DNA from: Neocallimastix lanati (nom. inval.)
Taxonomy: Eukaryota > Neocallimastigomycota > Neocallimastigomycetes > Neocallimastigales > Neocallimastigaceae
DNA: 64,000 nt
Assembly: GCA_016946835.1 (NCBI GenBank)
Contig: JACVTC010000029.1
Location: forward strand, 1,137,501-1,201,500
Direction of reading: 5' to 3'
The notes under the pieces are model-generated. The model was not told the DNA's origin and did no database searches. It saw only the letters and a program-made list of their open reading frames with translations. The position numbers were made by a program, and so were the translations under genes. Within the stretch, counting starts at the first letter, position 1; each line of letters begins with the position of its first letter. Below, piece by piece: positions 12,640 to 27,947 of the stretch.

Positions 12640-13125
12640 GTATTGTTCAAGTACTTGGTAAATCCATCTGCTAAATTCTATTCAGATTTTATATATTAAT
12701 AATTTTATTTTATTTTTTTTTTTTTTTTAACTAACTCCCTTACATAATGAAATCTAATGTCAATATGTTTAGTTTTCGGATTTATGGATTGATTTTTTTT
12801 TGCTATTGTAAATAGCTGCTTTTTTTTTTTAATCGATATTTACAGTTATGTAATTTTTTTATATCAAATTTTAGTTCATTTAAAACATTCAAGTACCAAA
12901 TGCATTGTTTATCACATTCACTCAGACTGGTAGTACTCTTAGTACTTTTGATTCTGCTGTTGAGGTGAAAACGCAATGATGCAGTTTTGAACACCAACTT
13001 ATTGGTGTATTACCTATTGATACTAAAAAAAAAAAAAACCTTTCGTTGATCTTCTCGTCTAGATGTCACCTGTAGAGTCAGCATCTATAAATGCCATAAT
13101 TTCTTCATAATCAGTTGTTAAACGT
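12640..13125 (-). mobile_element. Ty1/copia fragment: RNase H end of pol
   Basis: The minus-strand translation shows the end of copia pol. A DADSTGD-like RNase H start (about 13080-13110) is followed by a CSKLHHCV stretch and the C-terminal region that in the intact copia of this window reads SEYNLSDGFTKYLN. It is most similar to the element at 58.6-64 kb and so belongs to the same lineage. It is a broken fragment without LTRs and abuts the 3' end of the Ty3/gypsy fossil in the same orientation, so one probably inserted beside or into the other. Confidence 0.75.
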
Positions 13126-13149
13126 ACTTTTTTTTTTTTTTTTTTTTTT

Positions 13150-16100
13150 ATTTTGTTTTTTATTTGCAATTTCTCCTATCTTTAAATTCCTTTTCATAGT
13201 AAGGCTCAAGGAATGAAACATGAAAAACTGGATGGCAACGCATTCCCTTTGGAAGATTAAGTTCATAAGCTAAATCACTTTTTTTTCTTACTAATTTTGA
13301 AGAGGGGACCATTCATTTGATTAGAAAGTTTTACTTTTTCTTATTTTTTTTTTTTTTTTTTTTTTGTTAATTCCTTTAAGTAACTAAAACTTTATCACCA
13401 ACTTCAAATTTAGAAGGATCCACTCTTCTTTGATCAGCATATTTCTTATAAGTTTCTTTTTTGCTCAATGTAAATTCGCTTTTAGAAAAAATTTTTTATT
13501 TTCATTCATCTCGGTTACATCGTTTTTTCCGCCCTTTCTAGGTCTTTTGTGTGGTGGGATTTCTAGATGAGCTTTAGGATTAAATCTATAATTAGTTAAA
13601 AAAAAAAAAAAATAAATAGGCATTTGATGGATTGATTACTGTATGGAGTTATTTCTATGAGAACTCCGCAAATGGTAAAAAGAATCCAATTGTTTTTGTC
13701 TTTCGTTGATGAAGCAACGGAGCTATTGCTCCAATATCGCATTCACCCTCTCCGTTTAAGACGTGGGACCTTATTTTCACAACAAATCTCCCAAAGATTT
13801 AACAAACCTGGAAACATCATTGGATAATTTTGGTCACCAAAAATTACAAGGAAATAAATAAGTTCGGAAAGTCCTTTTCAATACCAAAGTAACCAGCAGA
13901 AACTGAATCATGATGGAGTTTCAAGAATCCTAGTTCTTAATGATTCAGGAACATAAATTAAATTAAATTTAAATTATCGAAAAGTAGAAATCCTTCCTTA
14001 TCGATTTTTTTTTTACTTTATTTAGTATTTATTGATTGGTGGTGAAGATGAGGAATTGTTGCTTTAAATAAGCTTTAAATTTTTTTACAACAATAATTCA
14101 TCCGAATTTAATGAAGAAAATATGGAATTAATGAGGGAATCACCTGATTTTTTTACTAATTGTTAAACAACATTTTGACACAGTTCGTAAAATGGCGAAT
14201 AAATGATCACTTCTTCTTGAGAGTAAATCAGGTCTACCAGACTTCTTTCCAGCAAGATAAATAATCTTAAAATCGAATCTACATAAAAAATTTCTTACCA
14301 TCGAATTTGTCGTTGAGAGCACATTTTCTGGTTTTCTAGGGGAAAGTAAGATTTTTATGATCAGTATAAACGAAAAAATTGTTGCCGAGCACCTTCTAAG
14401 TAATGTCGCCATTTCCTCAAGTACTAATTTAATTGCTAACAACTCTTTATCATAAATTTGGTAATTCCTTTGACATTTGGTTAAATTTTTTGAGAGAAAT
14501 GCAACAGAATGCAATTAACCTTCAAATTCTTGAGATAGTACAGCTCCAACAGCTAAAGGTACTTGCATCAATTTCAACTATAAAAAGTTTATTGCTGTCA
14601 GGATTTCTTAAGATAGAAGCAGAAGTAAATAGATGCTTTAACTTATCAAAAGCGTCTTGTTGATCTTTACCCCCCCAAACAAATTGAACATTTTTTTCTA
14701 GAGAGTTTGTGAATAGGATTTGCGATTTTAGCAAAAATCTTTTATGAAAAGATGATAATAATAATTGTAAAGATCAATGAACGATTGGACTTCCTTAACG
14801 TTTGTTGAAAAAGGCCATTCTAAAATCGCTTTAACTTTTTCATTATCATTTTTTTAATCCATCCTTTGAGATTACATAACTAACGAAAGTGGTTTCCAAT
14901 TTATCAAATTCACCATTTTCCAATTTCAAAACTAAATGATTTTCTAGTAATCTTTTTAAAACCTTTTTTACAATGTATGTGATGCTCTTCCAATATTATT
15001 AGAAAAGATAAGAATATCATCACAATAAGGAATGACAAAATCATCTAAACAGTGACTGAGAACATTATTGATAGAGTGTTGAAAAGTAGCTGGTGCATTC
15101 TTTAGTCCGAAAGGCATACCTAAGAATTCAAAATGCCTATACCTGGTTCTAAAGACAGTTTTATATTCATCACCTTCTTTAATACGGACTAGATTATATG
15201 TAGATTTTAAATCTAATTTCATAAAATACTTTAGCACCTTTAACTCTATCAAGTAGTTCACTACAAAGGTAAAGGATATGAATTACGTATCGTTATTTCA
15301 TTTAACTTTCTATAATCAATAAATAACTAAATGTAAAGTACCATCTTTTTTCCTAAAAAATAAAACGGGAGCACCTGCAGGAGAAGTGAATTTTCTAATG
15401 AATTCTTTATCTAATAAATAATTACTTTAATTGCTTCTTTACTTCTTCACACTCTAATTTCGTCAAAAGATATAATCTCATTAGTCTTGATAAAAAAAAT
15501 CTAAAATATTCGTTTTTTGTTTTTCGGTGATTTTTATCGTCACAAGTAATTTCCCTCATCATTAAAAGTTCTTCACGTTCAGTAAGTCTTCTTATTCTTC
15601 TCATATTTGAAGAGTTACCCATAAAACTCTTATCAGTATCTTTTCCCTTTATAATCAATCTTAAGTTTTTTGGTTTAACCTTGTTTGAACAATTGAATTT
15701 GAGATGTCCTAGTTGTTAGTATAGGAAAGAAACACCTTTCTTTCTTTTTTCAGAATAATATCTCTTTTCTTCTTTATCCGACGGTAAGTATATTTTCTCT
15801 CGTTGGGACCTCTTTTTATATGATAAAGGTCGATGTCCATTGGGTCATTTTGCGTAGCAGTATTACTGAAAAATTCTTCCTTTTCATTTCTTCTGAGTAA
15901 GCTTTCTATATTTAATACGTTAGTAGTTAACCTAGCAAGAGATCTAGGATTTGGATCGACTAGAGCAAGTTTTTCTCTTAATGGCTGTTTTAATCCTCTA
16001 ATAAACATATAAATTTTTGCACTTTCATTAAAATCAGAATATTGGGCGATCCTCTGAAATTCTGAAATATATTCAAATATGTGTTTATTCTTCATCTGAT

Positions 16101-16473
16101 AAATATTACACAGCTTACTATTTGCTACTATAGACTCACTGGTATAATCACCGAAATAAAATTTTGATTCTTTCACAAAATAATAGTACGAGTTAAGTAA
16201 CGGACTATTATTTCTACGTAAGCAGGAGACCCATTCCAAAGGTTTTCCAAGCATATAGGACATTAAGAATCTTACTCTTGCTGCAACGTTATTAAATTGA
16301 TTTGGTAGGGATTCCATTGTTACTTCTGCACTTGTAAGGAATCCCTCAAAGTCGCATTTTCTTCCATTGAACGATGGCGGCTTATTAATTACTTCAATTA
16401 CACCGTTTTCTTTGCGATTTTCCATTATCTCTTCCAAGGATAATGTTTCAAAGAGTCTTTCTAAGTTTTCCAA
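13150..16473 (-). mobile_element. Ty3/gypsy retrotransposon fossil (gag, RT, RNase H, integrase)
   Basis: On the minus strand the parts follow the gypsy order. Gag lies at 15709-16473 (254 codons, capsid-like, with a degenerate zinc-knuckle stretch just downstream). Reverse transcriptase at about 14968-15261 has [16 protein letters not shown] and a YCDDILIF active-site box. RNase H at about 14140-14734 has AVAFLSKNLTKCQRNY and KELLAI. Integrase remnants end in the typical C-terminal stretch GMRCHPVFHVSFLEPY (about 13200-13300). The element is broken in several places and is therefore old, although the gag part is still open. No LTR pair was found. Confidence 0.9.
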
Positions 16474-17088
16474 TTTAATAAAATTTAATATATATATTTA
16501 TTTATTTATTTATTTTATTTTTATTTTTATTTTTTATTTTATTTTTTTTGTTTTTTAATTTCTCAAATTTAATAACTTTATAATTTATTCAGTAAAGTCG
16601 ACCAGGTCTATGTCTAATTATGAATGGTGACGGTCGAGTAAACTAATTTTATAAATGGCATATTAATTTTGAAAAGTAAATTTTTTTTTTTTTTTGATCA
16701 GTTGTTTTAGTCCTATTTAATAGATATAATGTTCATTTAAACCCTAAGTAGTGGTCCTCAATTACAAATCCAAGACTTTTTAATTAATTATTCCTTAATG
16801 GTAGCTCTGAATAAAACTCTATACTTTCGGTAGACCGAAAAAAAAATCTTCAGCTAGTAGATTCCAAGTTAATGTAACGTATTTTGTTAAAGAAAAGGTA
16901 ATTGTTATTGTAAAACTAACACTAAAATAGTTTACAATAACTTCATGATAAAATTTTGTTTTATTAAATTGTTTATTAAAAAATCTTCTTTTTTTCTTAT
17001 AGTTAATAATTAATAATAGTTAATAATTAAAAATGATTAATAACAATTACATCAAAAAAAAAAAAAAAAAAAAAGTATCTTTTATTTT
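16474..17088. other. Leader region upstream of gypsy gag; possible LTR remnant
   Basis: This stretch precedes the gypsy gag (minus strand). It contains non-repetitive segments (16580-16680, 16730-16930) that could be 5' leader or LTR remnant, but I find no primer-binding site or matching 3' copy. The end nearest 17088 is poly-A. Confidence 0.35.
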
Positions 17089-17996
17089 GGGGGAGGTGCA
17101 TTTCGAAAAATTTCATTTTGGAAAGTTTCATTTCGGAAAATTTACATAAAAAGTTTCATTTCTCAAAAATTTTTTTTAAAGTTAATAAATAAATAAATTA
17201 ATAATAAAACAAATAAATAATTTATATAATTTAAATAAATAACTAAATAAATAAAAATAAATAAATAAAACTATAATAAATAAATAAATTTAAAATTAAA
17301 TTTTTTAGAAAAAGGAAAAATATTTATATACATATATATAATAAATATACATTATATAATAATAAATATTAATTAGAATTAAAGCTTTAAAAAATAAAAT
17401 AATTTATCCTACATTTTAAATGTTCTATAATATATAATTAATAATAATTTTATATATATATAAAAATAAGCATTAATAATTTAAAATATAACTATTAAAA
17501 TTAAAAATAATTAAAAAATAATTATTATAAAGATTAAAAAATAATATCTAAATAATTAATTGATCATTTTACACCTTTTAAGTCCTTGCGCAGTATTTTA
17601 AAAAAATTTTAAATTACTAATAAATTTTTTTAATAAAAGAAATATTTATAAATAATCCAGTATAAAAAAAAAAAAAAAAAGATGAGGACATCATAAAAAA
17701 AGGGAGTTAAAAGTAGCACAAAGTTAGGATGATTTTAGGTGGTATCTATTTTTTTTATTTTATATTTTTTTTTTATTATATATTTTATATTTTATATTTT
17801 ATATTTTATATTTTATATTTTTTTTATTTTTTATTTTTTTTTTTATTTTTTATTTTTTTTTTTATTTTTTATTTATTTTATTATTTATTTATTTTATTAT
17901 TTATTTATCTATTTATTAAAATTTTGCGAAATGAAACTTTTCCGAAATGATACAAAAAATTTTCCGAAATGAAACTTCTTCGAAATGACACACACA
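17089..17996. mobile_element. Foldback / MITE-like DNA element with long terminal inverted repeats
   Basis: The left end (17089-17164) starts GGGGGAGGTGCATTTCG and carries tandem TTTCATTTCGGAAAA-type subrepeats. The right end (17925-17994) is the inverse, with CGAAATGAAAC and TTTTCCGAAATGA subrepeats. The two ends can pair over roughly 60-70 bp. The interior of about 750 bp is AT-rich with no transposase-like reading frame, so it would be non-autonomous. Related single ends occur at 27844-27865, 36879-36901 and 47421-47439. Target-site duplications are not obvious in the AT-rich flank. Confidence 0.7.
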
Positions 17997-18233
17997 TTGA
18001 TAATATATTATTATTTTTAAATTACGTTTATTATAATATAAAACTATTCTATTGAATTTTATTAAATAATAAATTTATGAACTCTAGCTAAATTTAGTAA
18101 ATTATAATTATTAATTAAACCTAATATTAAATAATATAAATTTTATTATTTTAATTTAAAATAAGTATTTATTATTTTAATATTATAAATAATATTTTTA
18201 TTTATTTTCAATGATTTATTACATAATAATAAT

Positions 18234-21068
18234 ATGAAATTATTTATTTATTTCATTTTTATATTTTATTTTTTTTTTAAGGTAAAGACAGTAGTTTTAT
18301 TGTTTAAAAAAAAAAAACTGTTTTTACAGAAAATTAATTCTTTATTTTAATAATTAAAAATATAATATATATATTTATATATATTAATTTAGAAAGATGT
18401 AATACTTTAGAATTAAATGCTATAGCATACACATATCAAAACTACATTCCATATTTCACATCTGTTTTAGACAAATTTAATGAGTATACAAAGCAAAATA
18501 ATGTTGATATACACGTTTCATTAAATTTATATTCACCAGATAATTCTACGAGAAATGTCAATGATTATGGATCAACAGTAGAATCCATACTTTTTAAAGG
18601 TTCAACAAAATATGATATCTTTTTTTATGATACCATGTATTCTCCGAGGTATTCCTCCTATTTAATAGATTTAATGGATTGGTTACCTGAGGATCATATG
18701 GCTATGTATACCTCTGGTGTTGCATCCCAAACTTGTACTTATAAAGGCAGATGGGTTGGCTTAGTATGTATTAAACAAAAAAGAAAAAAAAATATATTTA
18801 AATAACAAATAAAAATAATAAATGTACTAATATTCTATTAAATTATTTTTAATTACAATAAAATTCGGTGAATAAAATAAAATATTAACTATATTATTAA
18901 ATATTTTTTAATATATGTATTTTTAATTAAAATAAAAGCCTTTAACTGTTCATTTTGATGTTTTATATTCTAATATGGATTTATTAAATAAATATGAAAA
19001 AGATATTCCGAAAACTTGGGATGAATTAATCAAAACTGGAAAATTTATTTTAGAAAATGAAAGAAAAAATGGAAATGAAGATTTATTGGGATATAATGGA
19101 CTATTTGCTGGTAAAAATAATAATATTATTATATATCTATCTTATTTATAAAACAATAAAAAAAATTTAAAAAAAAAAGTATTAATAAAATAAAAATAAA
19201 ATTATAATATAATAATAGTAATAATAATAAATTAATTATATATTATATTATTGTAACATCTGTATATATAATTATATTAAAAGATCAAGAATCTGGGATG
19301 ATATCTGCACTAGAATTTATATATTCATTCAGAAAAACAAAAGATGCACCTTTTCCAAAATACACAGATCAAGAAGCAGTAGATGCATTAAATAAAATTA
19401 AAGAACTGAAAGACGCATTATCTTCAGGTAATTTTTTTTTTTTTTTAATTATTACTGAAAATTAAAATAAATATTAAATTAAAATATAAATAAAAAAAAA
19501 GATAAAAAAAAAATTCACTATTAATAAATATTTTATTATAAATTAAATATATATATGATACAAAAATATATATATATATTATTATAAAAGATATTATTTT
19601 CAAAATGGAGGAAGAAATAACAATTGAAAAATTATTTGATGGAAAAGCAATTTTTATTAAATTTTTTGATGCTTGGAATGTACATCCTTCATATAAAAAA
19701 TCAATATTAGTAGGTAATAAAGAAGGTGTTTCAGCATCAAGTCTTGGAGGTTCAAATATTGGAATAAATAAATATATTTCTGATGAAAGAAAAAAAGGGG
19801 CCGTTGAAGCTTTGAAATTTATAACATCATATGATACTCAAAAATTTTTAGTCATAAACTATAAGGCAGGATCCGGAATTAATGCCTTATATGATGATGA
19901 AGAAGTATGTAAAGAATATGATTGTAATTTAGCAAAAGGTATTCAGTTTATTGCAAGACCGAGTGCTCTTACAAATGATTATGATGAATATTCTAGAACT
20001 TTAAGAAGGTATTTAAATGAATTTTTATATGGAGATAAAGATGCTGTTGAAGCATTAAATGAAATAAATGATATCACTAGAATTTATGATATACCTATTA
20101 ATTATTCGGAATCATCAGTTGGTTTCATAATATTTATTTTAACTATAGTAATTATGTTAATTATATTATCATCGTTGATATTTCTTTTTATCAGAAAGTA
20201 CAAAGAATATTACAATTTTTTTAGTTTAGATTTATGGATAATAATATTTACTGGATACATCATCACTCTCTTTTGTGTATTCACCGAATATGGAGAAGTG
20301 AAAAGATGGAAATGTCATTTAAAATATTTATTTATATCTTTGGGATTAACATTGATATTTATTCCAATGCTTTATAAATTACTTGTTAATTTTCCATATA
20401 ATGATGAAAATAATAAGTTTTTCGGATGGATTAATCAAAAAAGAAATAAAATTATATTTATTTCATTTTTTTTAATATATGAAATTGTTTTCCTATTTCT
20501 TCGGATTATTCCATCCTATGAAATTAAATATCATTATATTCATGATGGTAAAAATTATGAAACATGTAAAATAAATAAAGTATTTGGATATATATTAATA
20601 TATTTAATTATGATAGAAAAAATAATTATTTTATTATTGATTTCATTACTGATATTTATGGAATGGAATATTTTAAATTCATCGACAGATATAAAGTTAA
20701 TGACTACCAGTATATATATTACCATTTTAATGTTAATTTTGTCGATTCTTTATAAGTTAATTATCATTAATAATTACCTATTACATTTTATAATAAAGAC
20801 ATTATTAATAATTTCATTTGTTTTTTCTCATTTCTTTTTTTTCTATGTAATACGAATCTTCTTATTTATATTTGATAATAAAAATAAAAATATAATAGAA
20901 ATAAAACCAGTATCTGCAGTTACCACTAGTAATATATCAAATGAAGTATCTAAAAATAAAAGTTATGTGGAAAAAGATAAAAAAACTTCAATGTTATCAG
21001 CAATAATGAATTATCATAATTACACTGGAGAAGAGAGTAAAAAAAAAATTATTTTTAGCGATAATTAA
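18234..21068 (+). CDS. Class C GPCR with bacterial-type solute-binding ectodomain, copy A
   Basis: Exons by homology and splice sites: 18234-18281, 18393-18763, 18939-19110, 19284-19427, 19591-21068. Exons 2-4 and the start of exon 5 form a periplasmic-binding-protein-like domain (motifs SSYLIDLMDWLPEDHM, PKTWDELI, ALTNDYDEYSRTL). Exon 5 then has seven hydrophobic segments of a 7TM_3 receptor. The class C disulphide cysteines are visible at the top of TM3 (RWKCHLKYLF) and in the following loop (YETCKINK). A Ser/Lys/Asn-rich tail follows. The role is presumably cell-surface sensing of a small ligand such as a sugar, coupled to G proteins; the ligand is unknown. Exon 1 (M-K-L-F, hydrophobic signal) is 48 nt, whereas the other copies have 49. 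The splice phase therefore does not fit, through one base in a T-run. This may be a sequencing error or real loss of the signal exon. Confidence 0.85.
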
Positions 21069-21296
21069 TATATATTAATATAGATATATGTGTTTATTTT
21101 TTTAAATAAAAAAATTAAATTAGAATACAAATTCAAATAAATTAATTATTAATTTAATAAAAATAAAAGTAAAATAAAATAAAATAAAATAAAATAAAAT
21201 AAAATAAAATAAAATAAAAAAAAAATTATAAATAATTATTAAAATTGAATAAAGTATTTTTTCTTTAATATTTTATTCATCAATTTTAATTAATAT

Positions 21297-21341
<45 letters not shown>

Positions 21342-23538
21342 ATAAATAAATAATAATTAATAATAAATAACCAGTTCATCATAATTATTAATATATTTTT
21401 TAAGAAATTAATGTAATTTGAGGGAAAAAAAAATTTTTTTTTATGTTGTCATTACAGATTTGTACTATTAGTATAGATTGAGAATGGTTTGCATGGTTTA
21501 CAATTTTTAGTCCTGCATTATTAGTACAATAAAATAATTCATATAATTAAATATTTTTAATTGATTTTAATTATTATTATTATTATTATTAGATTATATG
21601 AAGTTAATTAAATATATTTAAAATTTTATTAATTATATTATTTGGTTATATGTAAATTATTCTCTTTATATTTGAAATTAATTAATTCATATATTATTAT
21701 CAAGCCTCAATCAGTATTAATAATTTTAATTTTATCAAACATTTTTTATCTTTGTAATATTGCTTATTATTTCTAAATAATAACTTTTAACAACTAAAAT
21801 TTAATTAATAATAAAAAGTTTTATTTGCTTAAAGATTAAGACTCTCAAATTAAAAAAAAAAATGTCTGGAAGTATATATTCCCTTCTTTGTCTAAAAAAA
21901 AAAAAAAAAGTCTGTCCTAATAAGACTAACTTTGATGAATAGTTTTTCTTAATTAAAAATTCATTAATGGCTAAAAAGATATAAATTTAATATTTAATAA
22001 TTATTATTAAATATACAAATATGTTGCTACACATATTTGTTTTATATCAATTAATCTATTGTACTATAAATGATGAATAGTTAAATAACATAAAAAAATT
22101 TTTTTTTAATTTATTTTTTTTAATTTTTTTTTTTTATTTATTTTAAAATCTCCATTTAACTAAATAAAAATTTTAATAGTTTTAAGCAACACCTATTTAT
22201 TAATCTATTTATTAAAAAAATTTTTTTTTATAATTTTATTATTATCAAGTATTATTATTATTATTTTTTTTATTTTAAATAGATTCGTTTTTGAATTTGT
22301 GTTTTTATTTAAAAAGAAAAAAAAATTATTTTTGATTGTTAACTCTATTTTAAATATTAATTCACTTTCTCCAGTTGAGTTAATGATAATTCACTATATT
22401 GAATATTTTTTTTATATTCTTATTTAAATAAATATTATTTAATTTTAAATTAGATTTATTCATATTTTTTTTTAAAAAAAAATCATAATAAATAATTTAA
22501 TATTAACATTTTATTAATTAAAATTATAAATTTTATTTTATTGTAACATTTTTTTTTTTATTTTAATAATATTATATTACAGTTTTATTATAATTATAAT
22601 TATAATTATAATTACTTTTGTTGTGTCATGAACTTTTTTTTTTAATTTTTTTATAATTATAATTAAGTATAATAAACTATTTTTTTTTTTTCCTCTTCTA
22701 TAATAACTAAAATTTATAATTATTAAATAATATCTGCTTTATATATATTTTAATTATTTTAAATAAACAAATAAAAAAAAGTTCTAATTGAATTTTTTAA
22801 TAAAGACAACATTGAAATATTTAATAAAATGAATTGTGTCATTAAAATTTATGATGTTTTTATTCTTTTTTTTAAATTCATTCATTTAATTTATAATATT
22901 TATTAATTTTAATAATATTAATTATGATGATTTATTAATATTTCTTTTCATTGAAAAATAAAAAGAATAATATCTAAGGATAATATAGTTTATATTTTAG
23001 GATAATAATAATAAATGATAATATGATAATATGATTAATTTCTTATATATTTACAGAATATGGAACAGTTAATAAATGAAATTAAATTGTTTTTTAAATA
23101 TTATTTAAATAAGTTTAAAAAAAAAAGAAAATTAAATTTAATTTCTTCTTCTTATAATAATTATTTATTAAAAATTCTTATAAGAATGTATTTTTTTATT
23201 ACGTAATTTAAATTCAAAAACAAAACGAAATTACATTATACATTTTAAAACAATTTTTCTTTTAAAAATAAAACATTATTAAATTATTATATTCAATATA
23301 AATTATAAAATAAGATTTAAATTTATAAAATTAGATTTTATAATAATTAAGATTAAATTTATAAAAATATTATTATTATATAAATCAACTATTATATAAG
23401 ATCAACTATTTTTTCCTTTTCTTATTTTTAGAAATTAAAATTTAAATATTTCTTTAATAACTTTTTTAATTTTTTTTTTTTTTTTTTTATTTTGAAAATA
23501 AATTATTTTTATTTCAATGTTATTTATATAAAATTATT
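21069..23538. other. Spacer between receptor copies A and B
   Basis: About 2.5 kb of AT-rich DNA. The first 100 bp match the 3' flank of receptor C. The part from about 22640 on is a diverged version of the 5' flank shared by copies B-E (ATAATAAACTATT, then AAATAAACAAATAAAAAAAA landmarks). A short motif GGAAGTATATATTCCCTTCT followed by TTGTCT and poly-A occurs at about 21865-21910 and recurs at 57518. No gene is seen. Confidence 0.6.
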
Positions 23539-26726
<3,188 letters not shown>

Positions 26727-27499
26727 TATTTATTTTTACTTTTATTATTTTTTTATCTTTATTTTTATTTTTATTTTTTTTTTTTTTTGAAAAAACGTAA
26801 AATATAAAATAATTGGTAAAAGGAAGTTACTGTAAGTTAATTAAAACTCCAAAAATATAAAAATATTAATTTAATAGGGAAAAATACGCTCAAGTAAATC
26901 TAATTTATAACAATCTATATCCACCCTATTAATATTCGAAATAAAATTTAATAATAATATATATATTAAGATGATTTATTAAATACACCAATATATAATT
27001 AACAATTTATTTTAATAATTATACCTAAAACTACAAAGAAAAATATAAAAAAGTTAGCCCTAATCTATAAAGCGGATTACATAATTGAAAGTGATGTAAA
27101 ACCCAATATATAAGAGGTATTCACACAAATTAAGATGATATAATATCACTCTTCAAGAGAAAAGTTTCCATCATATAAATGGTAATATATATAAACCATA
27201 TATTATAAGAGATGTTTTAGAAACATATAATATTAATGGTGTAATAATATTAAATGCTTAGTTTTAAGGGGAAAATTATCAGATTATAAATTAATTTAAG
27301 AAATTATTTTAGCAATATTTAAATTGAATTAAATAATTAATATAATGTAAAATACTCAATTCATGTAAAAATTAAAGGTTAATTTAGAATAGAAATAAAT
27401 AACAATTTAATAATATCAAGTTAATATTGTAAAATATGATAATTTTATATACACATATTCACCAGTAAACCAATTTATTTATTATAGATTTAAGGAGAA
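26727..27499. other. Spacer, probably the decayed 3' end of a retroelement
   Basis: It holds the 3' flank of receptor B followed by about 600 bp of less repetitive sequence without clear reading frames. It ends in a purine stretch AAGGAGAA (27492-27499) directly before an LTR, which looks like a polypurine tract. This suggests the region is the ruined end of a copia-type element, but I recognise no protein motif in it. Confidence 0.4.
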
Positions 27500-27666
27500 T
27501 GTCATAATATGTGAAATGTACGAAAAATGAACTTCAAATGTATTGAAACTAATTGTAATATAAATAATGTATAAGCCGCAATGTATTCATATAAAAGCAT
27601 TTAATTCAGAATAATTAAGTGCTAGTAACTGTTTGTCATAAAATATATTAATAAAATTCTCTTAAC
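27500..27666 (+). mobile_element. LTR of copia family 2 (about 167 bp)
   Basis: It begins TGTCATAATATGTGAAATG and ends TCTCTTAACA, approximating TG...CA ends. It matches the LTR at 45631-45902 over most of its length (shared TATAAGCC-CAATGTATT and AATTAAGTGCTAGTAACT) and an inverted copy at 43058-43156. The preceding purine tract suggests a 3' LTR. Confidence 0.7.
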
Positions 27667-27702
<36 letters not shown>

Positions 27703-27843
27703 TGATAAGAAAATAATTTAATAATAAAATATATTATTTTAATGCATGAAATTAATGATTATAATTTTATTAATAATCTAAGTTAATTAAGAAGTTATAA
27801 ATATATATAAAATATATTAAATTGTAAAAATAATTTTAGATGT

Positions 27844-27865
27844 GGTGTATTTCGCAAAATGTGGC
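27844..27865. repeat. Isolated end of the foldback element family
   Basis: GGTGTATTTCGCAAAATGTG resembles the left end of the element at 17.09 kb (GGTGCATTTCGAAAAATTTC). It lies about 80 bp upstream of the family-1 LTR at 27948. An inverse version lies at 47421-47439. This is a short match, so it is uncertain. Confidence 0.4.
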
Positions 27866-27947
27866 TTATAATATTTTTAAAAAATAAACATATAAATAAA
27901 TAAAATAAATAAATAAAAAAAAATATAAAATAATTTAATACTTTTAA

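Noticed and set aside
12803-12997. Independent small gene on the minus strand
   Set aside because: It is an off-frame reading within the copia RNase H fragment.
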